Shown in pieces: positions 8,158 through 14,080 of a stretch of 41,166 bases of DNA. The stretch's first letter is position 1. The number at the start of each line of letters is the position of its first letter. Source of the stretch: Pukyongiella litopenaei (GTDB taxonomy: Bacteria > Pseudomonadota > Alphaproteobacteria > Rhodobacterales > Rhodobacteraceae); the NCBI RefSeq assembly GCF_003008555.2, contig NZ_CP043622.1, positions 1 to 41,166 of the forward strand. Reading direction: 5' to 3'. A program made the translations under genes and the position numbers. The notes under the pieces were generated by a model. That model saw only the letters and a program-made list of their open reading frames with translations. It was not told where the DNA came from and searched no databases.

Positions 8158-8388
8158 TTACCCATTGATCGCACGGCGATAGGCCGCGTGTGCGTCGGGA
8201 TGAATGCGGATCAGGCGCTTGCCCGGGCCCACGCGGATGACGTCCAGCAGTCCGGCCGCAATGGCGCGCCGCACGGACTTCTCACTGACCTGATCTTCGG
8301 CCGCGACATCACGCACCGTTTTCAAATGTGATGGCGTCGCAGACGGGTTAGAGAGCGCGGTGTTCGGGGGAATTTTGTGTCGGGACAT
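8158..8388 (-). CDS. Small helix-turn-helix protein, possible recombination directionality factor
   Basis: A 76-residue protein starting ATG at 8388 (MSRHKIPPNTALSNPS), preceded by AGGAG with 10-nt spacing. The segment VRDVAAEDQVSEKSVRRAIA followed by GLLDVIRVGPGKRLIRIHPD is a MerR/excisionase-type winged HTH: recognition helix, then a short beta wing. Its place just upstream of two recombinases, in the same direction, fits an excisionase-like accessory factor or a repressor of the module. Neither role is proven. Confidence 0.65.
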   Translation of the reverse strand: MSRHKIPPNTALSNPSATPSHLKTVRDVAAEDQVSEKSVRRAIAAGLLDVIRVGPGKRLIRIHPDAHAAYRRAING

Positions 8389-8581
8389 CGGGGCCTGGCT
8401 CCTGTGATGTAGCTTCAAGGAGACAGACCAGAGCCCGACTGATGCATAGAGCGGGCCTGCGTAAGGCATCGCTCCGCTCATAGGTGGCAATCGGTGACCC
8501 GACCTGTCTGACAATCACAAAGCCAGATCCGGGTCGAGCAGCCCAAACGTATCAATCGAGAAAAATGATCCCGACGCGCAG

Positions 8582-9391
8582 CTAGCGTCCGTCAAGGAGT
8601 TCCGGATATCGTACAATCAGAACCCGAAACTGGTCGATATCCTTCCGGATCGTCTCATCGCTGGGTTGCCCACCCTTCGGGAGAACCATCCTCATCACCG
8701 CCCGGATCAGATCGAACAACGGGCCAGCGCGTCGTTCGCCAGACAACCGATCAGGACGTGTCGTGTAGGTCAGCGGCCGCCCCGCATCCATCCATACGTA
8801 GCAACAACTTCGCACAATGTGGTCCCGGCGGCCGTCATATACCTTTCGTCGATCTGCGGGCGCAAGGATGGCGGCAGAGCCCGGACGTGTGAGGATGGCG
8901 TCGGCGATTTCCAGAAGATCGGCGAGGCTACACTCCGGATTGCGCGCAACTGCGTGGGCCTCGCCAAGCAACGTGGCATCGGCGCGAGTTTCTGCGAACA
9001 ACGCACTGCATCCAAGCAACACGTCCGCCAGCTGTTTTTGACGTCGTGCATCCTGACGCGCATGCTTGACGGCGCGCCGCAATGCCACTTCTGCAGCCTT
9101 TACCGTCTTGTTGCGGGATACACGGACCAGGTTCATCAAGCTCTCTATATCCAGCGTGTTGCCCACATAAAGCGATAGCCTCGACACGAGCACAGGAGTA
9201 AGGTCATGCTCGGATGCGAGCTTCAATTCCTGTGCTGCAGTGAAAAATCCCTTCTCTTCATAATCCGCGACAGGCCACGAAGGGCCACAGCCATAATCGT
9301 CAAATTGCAGGTACAGAGTCTGATCAGGTCGTACGGCGGAAAGGACTTCAGCACGGGTATCGCGCAGTGTGAGAGGTGGTCGAGACGACAT
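8582..9391 (-). CDS. Uncharacterised 269-aa protein of the recombinase module
   Basis: I do not recognise this protein. It starts ATG at 9391 (MSSRPPLTLRDTRAEVLSAV) and ends at 8582. It has no signal peptide, membrane segment or metal-binding Cys cluster. The centre is strongly helical and rich in Ala, Arg and Glu (VALRRAVKHARQDARRQKQL), as in a DNA-associated or structural protein. The C-terminal part has DRRKVYDGRRDHIVRSCCYV and ends in FRVLIVRYPELLDGR. It precedes the small HTH gene and two tyrosine recombinases in the same direction with a 193-bp gap, so a role in the same module is possible. Codon use looks like a real gene; the opposite-strand frames are short and lack family features. 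Confidence 0.6.
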   Translation of the reverse strand: MSSRPPLTLRDTRAEVLSAVRPDQTLYLQFDDYGCGPSWPVADYEEKGFFTAAQELKLASEHDLTPVLVSRLSLYVGNTLDIESLMNLVRVSRNKTVKAAEVALRRAVKHARQDARRQKQLADVLLGCSALFAETRADATLLGEAHAVARNPECSLADLLEIADAILTRPGSAAILAPADRRKVYDGRRDHIVRSCCYVWMDAGRPLTYTTRPDRLSGERRAGPLFDLIRAVMRMVLPKGGQPSDETIRKDIDQFRVLIVRYPELLDGR

Positions 9392-9468
9392 GGCAACCTG
9401 CTTTCAAATTGGCGTGTTGAAATGCGATCATTGTTCGACGGCAGGCCGAATGCGGATCCTTGAACCAT

Positions 9469-9705
9469 TCAGGTCCTGTTTTCCTCCGACGCATCCTGTT
9501 GATCCATCCGATCCAGAAGATGCAACGCGGCATCGGGATCGCCTCTCGCTGCGCGGGTATGAAACCGGGTCTCAAGGTCGAACTCTGTCAATGCGCGCGT
9601 GGTTAATTCCTCAATAACCTTGTTAATGCTGACCCCCCGCGTCTTAGCGAGTTGGCGCAGTCGTTCGTGTTGCGCATCGGGAAGACGAATGGTCATGACG
9701 CTCAT
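9469..9705 (-). CDS. Ribbon-helix-helix antitoxin
   Basis: A 78-residue protein starting ATG at 9705. The N-terminus MSVMTIRLPDAQHERLRQLA then GVSINKVIEEL is a CopG/Arc-type ribbon-helix-helix DNA-binding domain (strand, helix, helix). The acidic C-terminal tail (ALHLLDRMDQQDASEE) would be the toxin-binding, protease-sensitive part. It overlaps the upstream PIN toxin gene by 4 bp, so expression is coupled. The order toxin then antitoxin is the reverse of most type II pairs. Confidence 0.78.
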   Translation of the reverse strand: MSVMTIRLPDAQHERLRQLAKTRGVSINKVIEELTTRALTEFDLETRFHTRAARGDPDAALHLLDRMDQQDASEENRT

Positions 9706-10133
9706 GAGCTTGGCTCCTGTGTTTTGAGAAAATCGTCGGCCGTTCCGATAGAAAGGTAAGGAAAGCGCAACTCACCCCGACGCAGATCGCGTAGGTTCGC
9801 CGTGACGATCCACTCCGCACCGCCGGCCACAGCCAGTTCGATCAGATGGTCGTCCCCCGCATCGGGTAGGTTGGGACGCCAAAGGAAGTAGATTGGCGTC
9901 CAGGCACTGACCGATATCAAGGCGTCAAACAGTGCGTCCCGTTCGGTGACGTCAAGCACGGACCTCTTGAACAAGTCGCGTCGACCGAGCACGTCCTCAT
10001 ATTCGGCGTAGAGCGCTGCACCTATCAGTGGGGTTAGCGCACCTTCCAAGCATAAGCGTATAATCCGCCTCGGGGCTGTGCCACCTGTCAGCAGGGCTGA
10101 GACAATGATATTTGTGTCCAGAACAACGCGCAT
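9702..10133 (-). CDS. PIN-domain toxin (putative RNase)
   Basis: A 143-residue protein of the PIN family (COG1569/TIGR00305 type). Candidate metal-binding acids of the nuclease site are Asp6 in VVLDTNII, Glu44 in LYAEYEDV, Asp94/Asp95 in DAGDDHLIEL, and Asp116 in TANLRDL. The start is ATG at 10133 (MRVVLDTN). It comes first in a two-gene unit and overlaps the ribbon-helix-helix antitoxin gene by 4 bp. Such toxins cleave specific RNAs when the antitoxin is lost, which would stabilise the plasmid by post-segregational killing. The RNA target is unknown. Confidence 0.82.
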   Translation of the reverse strand: MRVVLDTNIIVSALLTGGTAPRRIIRLCLEGALTPLIGAALYAEYEDVLGRRDLFKRSVLDVTERDALFDALISVSAWTPIYFLWRPNLPDAGDDHLIELAVAGGAEWIVTANLRDLRRGELRFPYLSIGTADDFLKTQEPSS

Positions 10134-10206
10134 GAAGCATGATAGCTTATACGCTATCTATTTTGCAAGAGGCCGATCCAGGCTTGTAAAGCAAAATGTC
10201 ATCAGC

Positions 10207-10227
10207 TGTAGACCGGCATGCAAAATT
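10207..10227 (+). mobile_element. Left tip of a truncated IS21-family element
   Basis: TGTAGACCGGCATGCAAAATT matches the left tip of the istA element at 40392 (TGTGAATCGGCGTGCAAAATT) at most positions. It is cut here by the ISL3 element and resumes at 11888 with CAAAATTGACCCC. The stretch 10134-10206 between the toxin gene and this tip holds nothing identifiable. Confidence 0.65.
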
Positions 10228-11887
10228 GGCTCTGACGCACATCGTGTGATCTTCTTCGGCTTCAGCGCTACATTTGGCGTAGATGTTGAAGGGGGGATGA
10301 ACGCCATGAGAGGATGCTTCGACACCAGGCTGTTGCCTGAGGGGCTTCGCGCCACTGAACACAGCGTGGATGGCGCGGTCCTCACGATTGACGCAGAGGT
10401 TCTTGCCGCCGAGGTGATCTGTCCGGGTTGCGGACAGGGGTCGACCCGCCGGCACGGGCGATATGTCCGGCACCTAACGGATTTTCCAGCGCATGGTCGC
10501 TCCGTGCAGGTGCGCTTGTCGGTTCGACGGTTCCGCTGTGTTGCGTCGCACTGCCCCACGATAACTTTCAGCGAGAGTGTTCCGGATTGTCTCGCGTGTC
10601 GTCATGGCCGCCGAACCGGGCGCTTTCAGAACCTCGTTGCCTACCTTGGTCGCGCCATGGGCGGTCGGCCGGCCCAGGCTCTTGGACGCCGGATGCGGAT
10701 CGGCGTGAGTAAGGATACCTTCCTCCGCAGTGCCGCGACAGGTGCGCGAACCATGGAGTTCGAACCACGCGTCATCGGGATCGACGACTGGGCGTGGCGC
10801 AAGGGGCAGCGTTATGGAACGCTGATCTGCGATCTCGAGCGGCGTGCCGTCATCGACCTGCTGCCGGATCGCGAGCCTGCGACGGTCGCTGCCTGGCTGC
10901 GTCAGCATCCGCAGATCGAAGTCGTCGCGCGAGATCGGAATGGCGGATACAGGCAGGCAATCTCCGAAGCGCTGCCTGATGCGACCCAGGTTGCCGACCG
11001 TTGGCATCTCTTGCAGAACGCGAGCGATGCATTTCTGGCCGCCGTCCGTCGCGCAATGCCCGCCATAAGAAGAACGGCCTGCAGCGCCGCACTGGACCCC
11101 GGCATTCTGACCGCGGCGGAACGCCTGCAATTCGAAGGTTTTCAGCGGCGCCAGCAAACCAACGTGATGATCCAGCGCATGGGGTCCGAAGGTGTGCCCA
11201 TCAAGCGGATCGTCCGGATCACTGGTCTGAGCCGGGGCCTGATCCGGCGCGTCCTTCGGGGCGAACGGGAAGACGTTTTCCGGCTGCGCCAAAGCAGTCT
11301 CACTCCCTGGTTCCCACTGCTGGAGCAGCATTGGCACGACGGATGCCGCAATGGCGCTGAACTCTGGCGCCGACTGCGGTCGCACGGTTTCCGGGGAGGT
11401 CTCCGCGTCGTTGGTGAATGGGCTACACGTCAGCGCCGTGCCGAGGCCGCCATCGCCCATGGCTCAGGCAAGTGTCCTCCGAGCCGCAAGGTTGCCCGGA
11501 TGATGGCCTCTGGTCGGTACCACCTCTCGAAGACGGACAGCATATTCGTCGCGCAGGTCGAGCACGCTCTGCCGCAACTGGCGCAGGACCGTCGGCTCCT
11601 CGATGCCTTCACCTCCATGGTCCGCAATGGTGATGAGGACGAACTGGCTGCATGGTTGGATCAAGCGAAAGCGTCTGGACTGGCAGCATTTGCGCGCGGG
11701 CTCTCCGCCGATCTCGACGCGGTTGCGGCGGCGCTTCGCGAGCCTTGGTCCAATGGCCAGACAGAAGGCCAGATCAACAGGCTGAAGATGCTGAAACGGC
11801 AGATGTATGGCGCAGCAGGTATCGACCTTCTTCTGGCGCGCCTCCAGCATTCGGCATGAAAGACGCCACAGAAATTGAGTCGGACCC
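10228..11887 (+). mobile_element. ISL3-family insertion sequence
   Basis: The element is bounded by imperfect inverted repeats: left GGCTCTGACGCACATCGTGTG at 10228, and right end whose complement begins GGGTCCGACTCAATTTCTGTG at 11887 (15 of 21 positions agree). The 7-bp word CAAAATT directly abuts both ends (10221-10227 and 11888-11894), consistent with a target duplication; ISL3 elements usually duplicate 8 bp. The insertion split the left end of an IS21-type element. Confidence 0.75.
10306..11859 (+). CDS. tnpA: ISL3-family transposase
   Basis: A 517-residue transposase. The N-terminal zinc-ribbon (CPGCGQGSTRRHGRY, then RRFRCVASHC) precedes an HTH region and the DDE catalytic core beginning VIGIDDWAWRKGQRYGTL, with a further conserved block ATQVADRWHLLQNA. 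The C-terminal EPWSNGQTEGQINRLKMLKR carries the catalytic Glu. I chose ATG 10306 (MRGCFDTRLLP), which has a GGGGGG ribosome site at good spacing. ATG 10297 abuts that run and is less likely, and the open frame upstream to 10078 lies outside the IS. It appears intact and possibly active. Confidence 0.85.
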   Translation: MRGCFDTRLLPEGLRATEHSVDGAVLTIDAEVLAAEVICPGCGQGSTRRHGRYVRHLTDFPAHGRSVQVRLSVRRFRCVASHCPTITFSESVPDCLACRHGRRTGRFQNLVAYLGRAMGGRPAQALGRRMRIGVSKDTFLRSAATGARTMEFEPRVIGIDDWAWRKGQRYGTLICDLERRAVIDLLPDREPATVAAWLRQHPQIEVVARDRNGGYRQAISEALPDATQVADRWHLLQNASDAFLAAVRRAMPAIRRTACSAALDPGILTAAERLQFEGFQRRQQTNVMIQRMGSEGVPIKRIVRITGLSRGLIRRVLRGEREDVFRLRQSSLTPWFPLLEQHWHDGCRNGAELWRRLRSHGFRGGLRVVGEWATRQRRAEAAIAHGSGKCPPSRKVARMMASGRYHLSKTDSIFVAQVEHALPQLAQDRRLLDAFTSMVRNGDEDELAAWLDQAKASGLAAFARGLSADLDAVAAALREPWSNGQTEGQINRLKMLKRQMYGAAGIDLLLARLQHSA

Positions 11888-12102
11888 CAAAATTGACCCC
11901 TGTATTGGGGTAATCGGCGTCCAAAAGTGACCCCCCTGATAATTCTGTTCAGAATCTTCCTCGACGGATTTGAGGGAGCGAGTTGGGGATGTTGGTTGTG
12001 GAGACGATTGCGAAGATCAGGCGGGCACATTTCATCCAGGGGAAGTCGATCAAGCAGATCTGCCGGGAACTGCGGGTGTCGAGGAACACGGTGCGCGAGA
12101 TG
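11888..12102 (+). pseudogene. IS21 left end and 5' stub of istA
   Basis: Continuation of the IS21-type element split by the ISL3 insertion. Terminal repeats are CAAAATTGACCCC (11888) and CCAAAAGTGACCCCCC (about 11921), followed by ATG at 11989 and about 37 codons of an IstA N-terminal HTH. The similarity ends near 12102, where IS110-type coding sequence begins in the same frame. Confidence 0.7.
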
Positions 12103-12579
12103 GGCGTGCTCTATCTTGACCAGATTAGTCGCCTGACCGAGCTTATCGAGCAAATGTCTGATGAACTTGAGTGCGCCTCAAAGACTGACGACGAGTTGCG
12201 GCGGCTCTGCACCGTGCCAGGCATCGGGCCTGTCACTGCTGGTGCCATTGCCGCCTTCGCACCGGACCTCTCGACCTTCGACAGCGGGCGCAATTTTGCG
12301 GCATGGTTGGGTCTGGTACCGCGACAACGATCATCAGGTGGTAAAGCCCGACTTGGCGCAGTCAGCAAGATGGGGCAATGCGACATCCGCAAACTCCTGA
12401 TTGTCGGCGCCATGAGCGTGATCCGCTGGGTCGTGCGCAAGGGCGGCAGCGCCAACCGCTGGCTGGCTAACCTGGTTGCGCGCAAACCTCGGATGGTGGC
12501 GGCGGTAGCGCTGGCAAACAAGATGGCCCGCATGATTTGGGCGATGACAACGAAACAGGAGAATTACAGAATGGCGTGA
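11989..12579 (+). CDS. In-frame chimera: IstA N-terminus fused to IS110-family transposase C-terminus
   Basis: A 196-residue frame. Residues 1 to about 37 (ETIAKIRRAHFIQGKSIKQI, CRELRVSRNTVRE) are the DNA-binding HTH start of an IS21 IstA. From about residue 38 the protein is the C-terminal domain of an IS110/IS1111-family transposase: LCTVPGIGPVTAGAIAAFAP, then NFAAWLGLVPRQRSSGGKAR with the conserved Ser region, and ARKPRMVAAVALANKMARMI. The N-terminal RuvC-like DEDD domain of IS110 is absent, as is the IstA catalytic core. It most likely arose by deletion between two neighbouring elements. It could be expressed as a DNA-binding stub but cannot transpose either element. Confidence 0.75.
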   Translation: MLVVETIAKIRRAHFIQGKSIKQICRELRVSRNTVREMGVLYLDQISRLTELIEQMSDELECASKTDDELRRLCTVPGIGPVTAGAIAAFAPDLSTFDSGRNFAAWLGLVPRQRSSGGKARLGAVSKMGQCDIRKLLIVGAMSVIRWVVRKGGSANRWLANLVARKPRMVAAVALANKMARMIWAMTTKQENYRMA

Positions 12580-13273
12580 CCCTGATCCACAAGGCAGGGA
12601 AGCGGCATGGCCGCAAGGCCTGGGCAAGGTGATCGACCGACGGAGTAAGCGACACGGACTTCAAAGTTCAAGGTGGGGACACCCAGTCCCGGGGCTCGAG
12701 CGTCATAGCTCTCTGAACCGATGTGGGCCTCGCCTTCCGAACAGCATACCGGCCGGTGGCGTCATATAGCCACATTGAGAGGCCTTCTGTAATGGGGCGT
12801 CCCATGTCAACTGTGAACTTCGAACGCGAAATAATCGCGGTATAAGGTCATCACACCGCGAGCCAAGGCAGTTTCCCGACCGTAGATATACGTGTCGACA
12901 CAGTTTGGATGTTTGGTTTTTCCGGCCGATCAGAGAGATAAAGAAGCCAAAGGTATCCCCGTACCGGGATGATGCTTCTGTCCGTAGTCAGCGTGGTAGC
13001 TGCCACATCATGCCTGGTCCAAATGCGGTTCCCGTGTGCCTATCTGACACGCGTACTCAGACAACGGGTGTCTGGTGACGAGGCCTCTGTCGGCATCATC
13101 GGGGACCGCGTCCCGGCTAGGGACCTCGGAGGCCTACGCTCTCAGGCACGGCCTAATTCTCCTTCTGACGAATTCCTCATGATCAGTAGGCTGTCGACGC
13201 TTACCCCGCCAGCTTTGACATTGGTTGGGGTCTGATGCCGGAGAGTGCAGAATCCTACGCTAAGGCGGTTTGA
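12580..13273. other. Gene-free stretch, probably IS110-family right-end noncoding sequence and debris
   Basis: No convincing gene. The first 200 bases follow the IS110-type transposase tail and contain short inverted repeats such as GGTGGGGACACCCAG (12672-12686) and GGCATGGCCGCAAGGCC (12604-12620). IS1111-type elements carry a structured noncoding guide (bridge) RNA at this side, so a relic of that region is possible. Bases from about 12800 to 13273 show no feature I can support. Confidence 0.35.
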
Positions 13274-13347
13274 TCATTTTTTTGACCACCTGTATTCGCC
13301 GGTGAGAAGGATGTGGGCCCATCCGAGTGGCGAGATGTGCGCTAGCA
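13274..13347 (-). pseudogene. 3' tail of a third Tn3-family tnpA
   Basis: The minus strand reads LLAHISPLGWAHILLTGEYR then WSKK and a TGA at 13274-13276. This is the invariant C-terminal end of the Tn3 transposases found complete at 14081-16969 and 33910-36813, but with a different final tail (WSKK against WKNR and WRGSQRTSL). Only about 24 codons remain. It is cut by the left inverted repeat of the transposon starting at 13348. Confidence 0.85.
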
Positions 13348-13380
13348 GGGGTCTGTTCCGGCTGGGGGCAGAATGACACC

Positions 13381-13998
13381 CTAAGAGTTTTCCCTGTGTC
13401 GTTTCATTATGTCGAGCACAGTGTTTTTGCTGATGCCAAGGTCACGTGCAATCCAACGATATGAACGACCTTTCGCCACGGCTTGAACGACCTTCGGTGC
13501 AAGTTTGTCGGATTTCGACCGTTGTCCGGGTTGGCGCCCGAGCTTCTTGCCGCGCGCCCGGGCAGCGGCAAGACCTGATTTTACGCGTTCGCTGAGCAGG
13601 TCGCGTTCGAACTGGGCAATTCCTGCCAGCATGGTCGCCATCATCCGGCCATGCGGCGTGTCCAATTCGAAAGTCATACCACTCATGGCGACGACCGAAA
13701 CCTTCCATCCGGCCAGCTTGTTCAAAGTGTCCAACAAATCTTGTGTGGAGCGGCCCCATCGGGACAGTTCGCTGACGAGGACGGCATCAATCTGCCGTGC
13801 CTGAGCCAGATCGAGAATTCGGTTCCGTGCGGCACGATTGGCAGAGGCACCCGAGGCCGTTTCTTTGAAGACACCGATCACCTCATAACCACCGCGTTCT
13901 GCGAAACCAGTCAGTTCCAGCACCTGCCTGTCACATGACTGATCGGCAGTCGAAACCCTGGCATAGATAGCTGCGCGCTGTCCCAGTTGAACCTCCAT
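13381..13998 (-). CDS. tnpR: Tn3-family resolvase (serine recombinase)
   Basis: A 205-residue small serine recombinase that resolves the cointegrate made by TnpA. The catalytic Ser16 lies in YARVSTADQ, with the conserved Arg-containing segments VSELSRWGRSTQDLLDTL and GIAQFERDLLSERVKSGLA. The C-terminal HTH is RSYRWIARDLGISKNTVLDI. It starts ATG at 13998 and its TAG stop (13381-13383) falls inside the left inverted repeat. It is divergent from tnpA, with 82 bp between them. It closely resembles the resolvase at 36896-37513. Confidence 0.92.
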   Translation of the reverse strand: MEVQLGQRAAIYARVSTADQSCDRQVLELTGFAERGGYEVIGVFKETASGASANRAARNRILDLAQARQIDAVLVSELSRWGRSTQDLLDTLNKLAGWKVSVVAMSGMTFELDTPHGRMMATMLAGIAQFERDLLSERVKSGLAAARARGKKLGRQPGQRSKSDKLAPKVVQAVAKGRSYRWIARDLGISKNTVLDIMKRHRENS

Positions 13999-14080
13999 AG
14001 AATTTGGTCTTGCAAGTCGTTGATTTTGTTGGTGCGAGATGTGTCCCGAACAGACATCTGATTAACAAGGACAAACCAAC
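13999..14080. promoter_or_regulatory. res site / divergent promoter region of copy A
   Basis: Only 82 bp separate tnpR and tnpA. The region contains the dyad-like words TGTCCCGAACAGACA and GTCCTTGTTAATCAG on opposite strands, typical of resolvase half-sites (TGTCC...), and both promoters must fit here. It is shorter than the 120 bp of classical res, so subsites may extend into tnpR. Confidence 0.5.

Noticed and set aside
5251-8388. RIT element (three adjacent tyrosine recombinases)
   Set aside because: Only two recombinases are present; the third neighbour is a small HTH protein and the fourth is not a recombinase.
12969-13235. 88-residue plus-strand frame in the IS debris
   Set aside because: No ribosome site, no family resemblance, irregular composition; left as gene-free.
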